A stretch of 64,000 nucleotides of DNA, taken from Perca fluviatilis. Lineage: Eukaryota; Chordata; Actinopteri; Perciformes; Percidae. The DNA lies in assembly GCF_010015445.1 (NCBI RefSeq), contig NC_053114.1, positions 18,617,724 to 18,681,723 on the forward strand. The letters run 5' to 3'. The position numbers and the translations under genes were made by a program. Each line of letters opens with the position of its first letter. The stretch's first letter is position 1. The notes beneath the pieces were generated by a model. The model searched no databases, was not told the origin of the DNA, and saw only the letters and a list, made by a program, of their open reading frames with translations. Positions 41,738 through 55,154 of this stretch are shown one piece after another.

Positions 41738-41930
41738 ACTTTTTCGTCTACCAGCCAAATGGCTAATGAATGTTTAAATATTACCAGCCATTCAATAGAT
41801 TACCATTGGGTACCAGCCATTCAATAGATTACCATTGGGTTTTTTGGCTGGTGAGTGAAGCAAATCTACCAGCCACTTGCATATTTCACCAGCATTTGGC
41901 TGGTAAATGGTGCTAATTTAGAACCCTGAT
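41738..41930. repeat. Interspersed repeat rich in ACCAGCCA with a 29-bp tandem duplication
   Basis: Multiple CCAGCCA/TGGCTGG motifs occur on both strands. The 29-bp unit beginning TACCAGCCATTCAATAGATT occurs twice head to tail at 41782-41810 and 41811-41839. The whole resembles a teleost MITE ending ...CTAATTTAGAACCCTG. Confidence 0.65.
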
Positions 41931-42036
41931 GATATTGATGAAAAATAAACACATTGTAGGCCTAGTTACTCTACTAAGCATAATCGCAAACTCGTTAATT
42001 AAATAAAGCAGCGATAGTCACAGTGAGTGTTAACAG

Positions 42037-42115
42037 CGGTGTGCGTGTGTGTGCGTGTGTGCGTGTGTGCGCGTGTGTGTGTGAGCGCGCTCGCTCGCGT
42101 GCGTGCGTGCGTGTG
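42037..42115 (+). repeat. Alternating purine-pyrimidine (GT/GC) tract upstream of tm6sf1
   Basis: About 80 bp of GTGTGCGTGT-type sequence ending in GCGCGCTCGCTCGCGTGCGT, about 230-300 bp before the tm6sf1 ATG. Such sequence has Z-DNA potential. Confidence 0.8.
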
Positions 42116-42341
42116 ACTGAAGGTAGGAGAGAGAGAGAGAGAAGGCGAGAAAGACCAGAAGAACAAGAGAAGCATGCCTGCAGGAGCTGAATTGGAAGTT
42201 TTTGCCTTGTTTTCGGTGTTAGAATCGTGACTTTTTTTTATTCCTTGAGATATGACTAAACAGGAGCGTCTTTAGCAGTTGGATTTTTTTTTTTATAATC
42301 TCAATTCTGTCACAAGATAAATCGCTCCAACCTGGTCCGCT

Positions 42342-45764
<3,423 letters not shown>

Positions 45765-45808
45765 AGAGAGAGAGAGAGAAAGAGTGCCAGGAATGTCAAG
45801 GATGCCTA

Positions 45809-45814
45809 AATAAA
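45809..45814 (+). terminator. tm6sf1: tm6sf1 polyadenylation signal AATAAA
   Basis: AATAAA 45 nt after the stop, followed within 30 nt by TGCTCTGTGTTTGCAG. A second AATAAA at 46275-46280, followed by CATGTGTCTGTGTGTTTC, could give a longer 3' UTR. Confidence 0.6.
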
Positions 45815-45992
45815 AGGTTGTAATACTTGCAAAGTACTGCTCTGTGTTTGCAGTTATTAGCAGTTGTCAGTTGCTTTTTTTGGAGCTTCCACCTCTTTAA
45901 CTTAGTCTCGCTGACCTGTCTCCACAGTGCTGCGAAGTAACCTTTAACCTTGATGAGGGCTTAAGGAGGGTATCAAAAGGAGTTTGATACTG

Positions 45993-46031
<39 letters not shown>

Positions 46032-47056
46032 GATTCTCTTAGCCTTCTTGCAGCACCCGGTGTAAATTGTATATGTCTATTGTATATTTTATATATATAT
46101 ATAGCAAGCACAGGAAGGCACAAACAGTGTCACTGTATGGATAATAGTGTGTATGGGAATCAAACTACTTGACAATACTCATTGTTCTTATATTTTTGGT
46201 AAGTTGGTTACAAAAACTGCTTTCTTGTTGACACTGAGGTTTCTGTGCAGTGTTTTTTTGCTAGTGGGTTGGCAAATAAAGAAATCACTCACATGTGTCT
46301 GTGTGTTTCATATTATTTATTATTAGTATTATTTATACAATAGATGGATAGATATTCAACACTTTAAGGGCATTTGGAAAGAACAAAAATGTCTGTTATG
46401 GTCATATTCAGATTACAAATGTAAATGTAAAGGTACTAGTTATACTGAGATGGTTAGTTTTGATACAGTTCTTTTTCACTTTCAAAGACATTTTAATTGA
46501 ATTTAGACTAATAATATTAGAAATGCTTTGCTGTATTTAACAAAGGCCTACTGCATTTGTAATAAAGTACAAAATATGACATTGAATTTATCCTATAAAA
46601 AAGGTTAAAGATTCAAGAAATAGGCTATATAAATATGCTTGGAATAGAAGAACACTGCATCTTCTCAGTAGGAATTTAGTCACTCACTTAAGTTAAGTTA
46701 CATATTTTTTTGAAGACACAAGTTAAAACAAAAATCGCTTCAATTCGGAAATAAAAAGTTGATCCGGGTTATAAACCGGAAGTACTTTGTGTGCACACAC
46801 CACCTCTTCCTCTTCCATTGGCAAAACAACTCCGCATGTAGCTAACTAGCTAAAGTTTGCAACAAACAGAAAGTATTCATTTATATCACTTCTCTGACAA
46901 ACCGAATCAACGTTTGAAATAGCTCGTCCAGTCAGATAATAGCTAGTCCCATGTTTTTTTTAAACTAAACGCGGATGAGAAGAAATAACGAAGGCTAACG
47001 TTAGCTGAACATGCTAACTAGTTAACGTTACCATTAGCTAGCTACTGTTAGCTGTG
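45815..47056. other. Intergenic tm6sf1-zrsr2: (GT)n repeat and zrsr2 promoter
   Basis: Contains (GT)n at 45995-46028. Upstream of zrsr2 there is a CCAAT-like ATTGGC at about 46819 and a run of palindromic motifs (GCTAACGTTAGC at 46994-47005, AGTTAACGTTACC, TTAGCTAGC) within about 65 bp of the ATG. This gap is also where the human 15q25-like and Xp22-like gene blocks meet. Confidence 0.55.
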
Positions 47057-48392
47057 ATGGCAGCACCAACTCCTCCGATTTCTGCTACTGTGTTCAGGTC
47101 TGTGGCTCTCTTTAAATTATGTTGAGATAACTTGGTATCTAATCTAATAATCTAATAATGGCTGGGTGGTGGACCACAATAACACAAGCAAGAGTAACGT
47201 TATAAACGTCATTACAATGCTGTAAAGTCAATGCATTAACGTTAACACGGGTCAACATAAACCTTTAGTAATCGTCAATGTCTATGTTTTGCCGAGTATA
47301 TAGAAATATGTTTTAACATTTTGAGATATATTACTGTTTGTGCAAACATTGCATTATTTCCCGAGTATTACACTTTTATGCTCGAAAAGCCAAGCAGACA
47401 TAAAGAACTGTCTGTCTCGAGTTGCTGAATCAACACCTCTGTAATGCTGCTAAATCTCAGCATATACTGGGCATTATACTGTAAGCTTCTTAATGGTAAC
47501 TGCACATATTGCAGGACTGTATTTGATTACATTAGACCAGTGGTTCCCATAGATTGTCTGTCGTACTTTTGGTTAAATCTTTTTAACTGCACATTTTTCA
47601 CCCTGGTCATTTCCGCCCCCCTTTTTCTTATTTCTATGATCTGATTATTGTTTCAAATGTCATCTTTTCTTTAGTCAAAAGCAAAGGAGGGCTGCTCTGA
47701 GGAAAGAGAGAAGAAAACGGAAACGCCAAGCTCTCGCCCAAGCCAGAGAACGTGGTACAGAGATAGCCGTCATGTTGGTGTTTTTTGTCATCCGTACACC
47801 AATGGCCAAATTAACCACAACATTTACTCTGTTATAGGGTTAAAAATTGGAGCAAGCTGTACACCTGAAGAAGAAGAAGAAGAAGAAAAAGAAGAAGAAG
47901 AAGAAGAAAAAAGAAATGATGAAGATGATAAGGATTATGATGTTGCGGAGCAGGAAAGGTAAGTCATTACTAACTCTGCTGTCTTGCAGCTGCACATTCA
48001 GTGACAGACAGTACGAAAAATCTTCATTATGTTTTCTCAGACTGCGGCTACATGAAGAGTGGTTGGAAAGAGAGAGGCTTGCCCAGGAGGAGTTCAGGCT
48101 GAGGGCTGAGAGAGAGGAGTCTGCAAGGAAAAGAAAAGAGGAGGAGGAGGTAATCTATGATTGTATTTGTACTTTTGTATTTTGTACTTTGTGAATATAG
48201 CAGGTTTACTGATGTTTATGTGTCCACACTGTTGATGTACTGTAGGGGTTAGCTGTTTATTACCAATGTGGCATGTCTGGTCAGGACGTAGAGACGTTTT
48301 ATAATACTTTACTGAACACTTAAACCATCATTCTGCATATATTGTATAGTATACTGTATGTTGTAGCCAAATTTGTGTGCTGCATGTGTGTA

Positions 48393-48423
<31 letters not shown>

Positions 48424-51400
48424 GTAGGTTTGTGTGAATGTTGTTGGTCATTACGTTACTTGCGCACCTGCGTGTATGTGTGCTAATTACCGAAATCCCA
48501 GACGTTAGAAATAGGGAATCACAGGTGAGCGGCGAGAGGGAATTAGGATCTGGGGAGCCACACCGTAGCTGTGTGCGTGTGATAGTCTGCATGTTTTTTG
48601 GTCTAGTCAAATTGTTTTTAACTGTTTCAGTGGGCACAGTCAGTTTTTGTAGGTGTTTTAAAATATATTCATTAATAAAGTGTTAAACTCAGACGTCTTG
48701 GCGGACCTCATCACTTGCACCAGCACGAGTTGGAAATGCCTTCAAATTCCCTCTAGTGGCATTTTTTTTTTGTTAGATTGCCACTACAGTATATTTTGAC
48801 CAAAACCAACAATGAATTGAGCTGACAAGTGGCAATTTACAATTGGCTCCGCAATTCTGTGAATAATTAGAGTCTGACACCGACTCCAATTACTCAGTTG
48901 GGGCTGGTTGCTGTGTGGATTAATTACTTGATTGATGAGCGCACATGAGCCTGTTTGACCGATTTATTCTTTCGATAATGTTATTATTCAATGGCTTTCT
49001 GTCTTTTTGTGTTTCCAGCGCATGATAAAAGAGGAATGGGAGGCCCAGCAGAAGAAAGAACAAGACGAAAAAGAGCAGAAGCAGCAGGACAAGCGAGACA
49101 GAGAGGTGAAACGGGCCCCAGGAGGATAGAAAAAAGAATATATATCCTCTTCTACTTAATCATGAGCATTTATATTATCCATTCACAAGGGGAAAAATAT
49201 TGAGATGATCATGTTTCTTTTGTATACTGTGTTTTTGCTTTGTACATGATTCTTAAAAAAAAATCCTTGACTGAGTGGCACAAGCAACCATCCAACTCCT
49301 CAACTAAGATACACACATCACCTTCAGCTCTCACAACAAGGATGTATCTTTTACTTTGTGTGAAACCAGTCTGTGAAATTGCTTTCCAAAAGTCCAGAAA
49401 TTTTGAAATGCCAGTCCTTGCGAATGTGGTCTTAACACACAGTAACAGATCTGCTGCAGTATGTTGACCTCTACACATTTTCACCAGCCGTGTCTTTACA
49501 CCATTTGTAGGAGGCCGTTCAGAAAATGTTGGATGAAGCTGAAAATCAGGTATGAACACAGATGAATTTCTTGGTTTGAAAAAAAACACAGTCAAGAAGC
49601 ATTATTTATGTTACTAAAATACATATGTAGTTCAGATTCACAGCAAAATGCCCTGGGTTTCCCAAGTTGCTGTAGTAGTGTATCCTACTCCTAATTACAT
49701 GAAACTCAGTTTAATGTATATATACTTTCAAGTTCAGTTAAACCTCACACATTAAGAACAGCGGAAAGTGTTCAAGATATCGGACGTTATTAGCTCATTG
49801 CAGATAAACTGTATCGCCATATATGTCTGCCGAAGCATCTAGAAATGACTTATTAATTGTTACTGTGTTCTGTGTTTAAAGACAATAGATTTGTTTGTCA
49901 TGTTTTCAAAAAGTTTCTTTAAAAGCTTAAGAGGTACATTAAATGTATAATTTGCACAACATCTCATTCTAGTTTAAAGTCATACTATACAGCGTATACA
50001 CATTTTTGTTCATGTTCTCACTTCCAGCTAGAAAATGGAGAACCGTGGATGAATCCCGAGGCTCCTGTGTCAAAGAACTCTGATAACTTTGGAACAGAGC
50101 GCGACGTAGCCAACTGTCCGTTCTTCCTGAAGACTGGGGCATGTCGATTTGGAGACCGGTACTATTTGTTTCTCTTTTGACGTGACTTGCCACGTTAAAT
50201 TCATAAACCTACTATTTGACTGGTTATTGAACGGATGGAATAAGTCTTCATATTTTTGTATATTCTCCTCTTCTGTCTTTCTGAGTCCAGATGTTCTCGG
50301 AAGCACGTTTATCCCACAGCCAGCCCGACTCTGATGATTCGCGGTATGTTTACAACGTTTGGCATGGAGCAGTCACGCCGAGATGATTACGATATTGATG
50401 CTTGTTTGGAACACAGCGAGGAGGAGCTCCAGGAGTCTTTCCTCGAGTTCTACCATGACGTCCTGCCGGAGTTAAAGAGTGTCGGCAAGGTGGTGCAATT
50501 CAAGGTAAGATGAGATCAGGACAGTCAGTGTGTTTCCATGCACTGTAGTAGCCGAATTACAGTCGGCTTTCTGAAGTTATCCATCTTGTATCACTAATAT
50601 ACTTGAAACAAATAGGACATGATTTCAGAACAAGGGTAGGGGAGAAATCTTAATTTCTGACCTGTTGCACATATTTGCAGAGTAAAAGTAGTCTACAGCA
50701 GGAACCAGTTTATAACAGTTCATAATGCTTCGTAAATGCTTTGTCTGATTTCTTGATACGATTTCTCCAAATAACATAATGTGTTTAAACATACTCAATG
50801 TCAAGTATGTGAAAGGCAACTGGACTCACTGTATATGACTTAACCCTCGTGTTGTCTTCCATTGGGCCATGCGCTTGTCATGCTCCTGGGTCAAAACTGA
50901 AAAATATCGACTTTTTGCAATGTTTTTGGCTTTTTATTTTATTTGTGCCGTTTTACACACCAACTTATTACTAGTTTTACACTTATTTCTGGAATTCATG
51001 GTCAATAAATGTCACTAATAGAAAATTATACCTAATTCTTGAGTTAAAAAAGCTGAAATTATGAATAATTTAGGCTAATATTAAAGGAAGGATAATCACA
51101 GAAGGATATATGCCAAAGTTCAGTGAGGATACTGTTTCAAAACATTTTTAATATCTTTTTCAAATACAAAAAAATTTAACAAAACACCCCAAATTCAATG
51201 AAAGTAGAGATCAGATCTTATGCTGTACTTGCAAAGCGCGTTGTATGGAATCATCCATGTTATTTTTGGGTAATTAAAATTAGGTAGTTAAAAAGAGACC
51301 CATATTTCTGATATAGAAATTTAGAAAATTGGTCAAATTTGAACCGAAGATAACACAAGGGTTAAAGATGTTTCACCACTCGTTTAAGTTGCTTTAGCAG

Positions 51401-53004
51401 TTCAATGAAGTCACTATAAAGAAAGATTATTTTTCTTTACCTGGGGGGTGAGGAAACATGATGAAAAATCCCCTTTTAAGGTGTTATTACAAAATCCAAA
51501 CTGTATTAAATATAAAATAGTCATAATGTGTCACCAGGTCTCTTACTGATGTCTGAAAGAATTGTGGGATGTAATCCCTCTCAACATTTCAAAACAGTTG
51601 AATTGCCATTTGAAAAACAAGCCTCAATCTTCACTGTTCAGGGTAACACTCACTGGATGGATGGTCAGACGTTTACCACTAAAAATACATATTTGGTTTC
51701 ATTGATACTTTGCCCTTTTTAGGTCAGCTGCAATTATGAACCACACCTGAGAGGAAACGTTTACATTCAGTTTGACACGTAAGTCATCGCACAACCACTC
51801 CATGACTTTTTCAAAATGAATATATGGTGTTTGAATTTTTGAATGCAACTCTTTCATTCTTTGTCCTCCTCCTCTCTGTTGTCTGTCCAGAGAGGAGCAG
51901 TGTAAAGAGGCCATCATCAAGTTCAATGGGAGGTGGTACGCAGGCCGGCAGCTTCATTGTGAGATGTGTCCAGTTACACGGTGGAAGAATGCTATATGCG
52001 GTGAGTAATTCATACTGATGTGAGAGTGGCATTTTCACTTGGGGCCATTGCTGCAAAGATGCAAGATTCAGTTCAGTATATTTACCAACTTGCTTGTGTT
52101 TGTATTTCCTCTCTCAGGATTGTTTGACAGACAGAAGTGCCCCAAAGGGAAGCACTGTAATTTCCTGCATGTATTTCGAAACCCTGGCAACGAATTCTGG
52201 GAGGCCGACCGAGACCTGCACATGTCACCAGACCGCAGCGTCAGGGGGAGTCGCAGAGACGGGTGGCATTCAGAGCGATACGGAGACAGGTCGTGGCGGC
52301 AACGTCCCTGCAGCAGAAGCCCACCAAGATCTGAGAGATCCCACAGCAGACGAGAGGGCGACAGGAGAAGGAGCAGAGAGAGGAGGGCCTCCCAACAGCA
52401 CAGAGAGGACAAACGGTCGTCCAGACACAGCGACAGGAGGACAGATTGGTATCGGAGCAGAAGTAGAGACAGGTCGAGGAGTCGAAGTAGAGACCGAGAG
52501 CAAGACAGGCCAAGAAACAGGAGTAGAGCTAAAGACAGGGAGCACAAGTATAAGAATAGAAGTGAAGAGAGAGACAGTAGAGACAAAGATACAGACACTC
52601 ACGGAAGAGCAAGAGAGAGGTCAAAAAGCACAAGCCGAGAAAGAAAGAAACAAAGTAGAGAAAGGAGCCCCAAGAAACCAGATACAAATGAGAAACCCAC
52701 TAATGAGGATACCAACACACGCCGCCGCCACAAACAGTCCAAAAAGAGCAAGAAGAAGAGCAAGAAGAAGCATAAGAAGAAAAGCCATTTGCCAGAAGTG
52801 ACCACCTCATCTGGAGAGTCAGAAAAGGAGAAGGAGTCAGAGGAAGAGACGGTGGAGAATCTCACTGTAACAAGTCCCGTTCAGGAGATAAAGGAAATAG
52901 AGCTAATTCAGAAAAACAACGATACGGATGAGAGTCCATGTGTTGACAGTGAAACGTTAGGTCCTGAGGTAAAAATTCAGCAATCTAACACAGAAATGCA
53001 ATGA
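47057..53004 (+). CDS. zrsr2: zrsr2, U2AF1-related U11/U12 splicing factor (CCCH zinc fingers, UHM, RS domain)
   Basis: ZRSR2 recognises the 3' splice site of U12-type introns in the minor spliceosome. Exons: 47057-47097, 47675-47754, 47838-47958, 48041-48149, 49019-49105, 49511-49549, 50028-50158, 50291-50504, 51723-51778, 51891-52000, 52118-53004. All phases close, giving 624 residues (human about 482). Order: basic N-terminus (QKQRRAALRKERRKRKRQA); Glu tract 51-63; charged coiled-coil-like helix to about 158; zinc finger 1 C189-C198-C204-H208 (C-x8-C-x5-C-x3-H); UHM about 215-315 with MFTTFGMEQSRRDDYD and the GRWYAGRQL motif; zinc finger 2 C329-C337-C343-H347 (C-x7-C-x5-C-x3-H); then HVFRNPGNEFWEADRDL and a 260-residue RS/RD domain with a Lys-rich block (KKSKKKSKKKHKKKS) and an acidic end. 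The last exon encodes 47% of the protein. Confidence 0.97.
47098..47674. other. zrsr2 intron 1
   Basis: AT-rich, no repeat delimited and no additional exon seen; acceptor TTTCTTTAG. Confidence 0.5.
48150..49018. other. zrsr2 intron 4 with short (GT)n
   Basis: Contains a GT run of about 25 bp near 48397-48422 and otherwise unique-looking sequence. No exon or delimitable element found. Confidence 0.5.
49550..50027. other. zrsr2 intron 6
   Basis: AT-rich unique sequence; nothing recognised. Confidence 0.4.
50840..51365. mobile_element. piggyBac-like MITE with TTAA target duplication, in zrsr2 intron 8
   Basis: TTAA at 50840-50843 and again at 51362-51365 flank a 518-bp element. The left end is CCCTCGTGTTGTCTTC. 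The right end inverted is CCCTTGTGTTATCTTC, 14 of 16 identical. TTAA duplications and CCC-initial termini are characteristic of the piggyBac superfamily. The interior is AT-rich and non-coding. Confidence 0.85.
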
Positions 53005-55154
53005 AATGAAGCTGCTGGAAAAACCTCTTAGGGGACACAAAATCTGTGAATTTATTCAGGCTTTTCTCCTTATAACTATGTGAATGTATGAGGAATACAT
53101 TGCACGTTTTGAGCAGTGATGCAGTAAGGTAGCAGTCCTGTCACCAATATGTACATACTGTATGTGAATATGTTGCTTTAATTATTGAACACTCGATCAC
53201 CGGCGCTGCAGCACTTCAGTTATTGTTGCTGAGTAAAAACAATATTAAACAAGAGATCAACAAATGTTTTTTTTGTTTTTTTATACATTTATTGTTCACT
53301 TTCAAATATAAGAAAAAAATGTTGGCAAATGTGTTGGCAGTGTTTAATACAAAAGTGATTTTAAGATGAACTTGTTGAATAATTACTTATGAATGTTCAA
53401 GAAAAAAAAACACTGGTTTTAAGAATGCAGCTAAAAAAAGTTTGACTACAGTTTGGATTAGCATCTATTCATTACTTGCTGGTTTGTTTTCCTGCATCCT
53501 GCTGACAAGAAAACAAGCTGACAGTGATGAATGTTAATGGTGTACCCTGATATGTGCAGTTCATCTTCTTACGTTCCGACTCCATAAAGAAACTCAGGAT
53601 AGACCTGTTCCTAAACAGATTAGAATAATTACGTAACACTGGTATATTGTGGCCAAATAACCCCCACATACATCTTCTATCAAACATCCTGCAGTTCTAA
53701 ATCCCTTTTCTGCCAGGTTAGCTTTCCATAGACACCATTGAGAAGGTAAAACACAGTTCTTTGGTCATATGTTAGTCTTTAAGCCAAAGTATAATACATC
53801 AAATAGTTTATTTGGGTCGCTATCCTTTCCTGACCTAAGACTAAGGGAGAGACTGACCTTAGATTTACCTCCAGAGGCCGTTATGAAATTGAATGTTAAA
53901 CATGTTTTTATCAGGACAATAAATCCATTGTCAGAAAAAGACAAGATGACAATTTTAACAAACAGACTAATTACACGCAACAACTGCTCATGTTTAACTA
54001 AGGTAATCAGTTAAGCATTGAAAAGGAAAAATGAAATGGTTGATTCGTGGAGGGGAATCTTGAAACACATACTCGTACAGACCTTAACATGCACGGATAT
54101 TGATAATGGGTAATGGTTTAATTTCCCTTAATTGGTGGATTGAACTTACCCGTGTGACTATAACTGCGTCAGTGATTCCCACAACAGCACAAGCCCCGTC
54201 GGTGCCGCTCATGTATTACCATTACGTTTGAGTCGGAGAGCTGACCTTCAGATTCTTTAAAAAAAAGAAATGCCCAATGATCTTTTCTTAGATCATTGGT
54301 CAACAGGTCATTTAGCAACAGTTACTGTTGTTGTGAAGATATTTCTAGACTAGAGTCCTCAAAGACTAACCTCTAAACCTTTAACCATCTGGCTAAAAAA
54401 AGAATTCCATCCTCTGCATGATTAAAAAAAAAAAAAAGATGTTTAACCTATTTCCCATGTTGGGCCTCTTTATAATCCAAAAGTGATTGTTAGAAATGAC
54501 AAATCTTGCTCAATTTGTACACCATAATTATTAGTTATATTGTTATATATTTATGGTTCATTGCCGTATTATATATTTAACAAAATAATGCAATAATATT
54601 TTGCCCTTGTGAAACATCCTTTCTTTTGTGCAGCGGACAGAATATTTAGAATAATAGTTTTATTAAAACTACCCTCTGGGTTTTTCACAGATCAGCCAGT
54701 ATTTATTTTTCATGAATTCGGATGATTAGCTTTGTGACTCGAGTGTGATGGTAATTCATAAGAAGCACCGACTGCAGCTACGACAGCACCCAAAGTACTT
54801 TAAGCCAAACAGAACACCCCCTCCCCTTTGCAATCGGTGATGATAGAAGATCTTATTATGATGCTGGAGTTTTTATGTGGTCGCTACATTGTACTGTAAG
54901 TTAGGGGTGTAAAGTATGACAATAGTACTGCAGAATACAGTGAGAAGATAGTACATAGGAGACATTAAAAACCACAGTTGGCACCACATTTAAAGACATT
55001 ACTGGATAATACAGTACAGAGTAATACAGCACATAGATAGATGGTGATTATATACATACAACACTGACAGTGAACATGAGGACACAGGATAGAGACAAGA
55101 AGGTTGCCAGATCGGTATCTGGAAGAAGGAACTGCGAGGCAGCAGCATGATGAT
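53005..55154. other. Convergent 3' interval between zrsr2 and ap1s2
   Basis: zrsr2 (plus) and ap1s2 (minus) run towards each other here. A TTTATT (AATAAA on the minus strand) near 53287 could end a long ap1s2 3' UTR. The open frame at 53769-54014 was not supported. No repeat could be delimited. Confidence 0.45.
53244..53249 (+). terminator. zrsr2: zrsr2 polyadenylation signal ATTAAA (variant)
   Basis: ATTAAA 240 nt after the stop, followed by CAAATGTTTTTTTTGTTTTT, a typical U-rich downstream element. No AATAAA lies closer. Confidence 0.55.

Larger units (their letters stand above)
40728..42341. promoter_or_regulatory. Head-to-head interval between btbd1 (minus) and tm6sf1 (plus)
   Basis: The start codons are 1.6 kb apart. 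The btbd1 side is locally GC/CpG-rich (40730-40950) and carries AGCTAGCCAACGTTACCTGC at 40861-40880. The middle is AT-rich with a repeat at 41738-41930. The tm6sf1 side has an alternating GT/GC tract (42037-42115) and a GA run (42128-42142). No TATA box stands out. Confidence 0.5.

Noticed and set aside
52068..52801. Long open frames overlapping the zrsr2 last exon: 235 aa on plus in another frame, and 176 aa and 110 aa on minus
   Set aside because: Shadows of the low-complexity RS/RD coding sequence; the zrsr2 frame is fixed by phase from ten upstream exons and by the second zinc finger.
53769..54014. 81-aa plus-strand open frame between zrsr2 and ap1s2
   Set aside because: No domain or splice support; it lies in the convergent 3' interval and probably in 3' UTR sequence.
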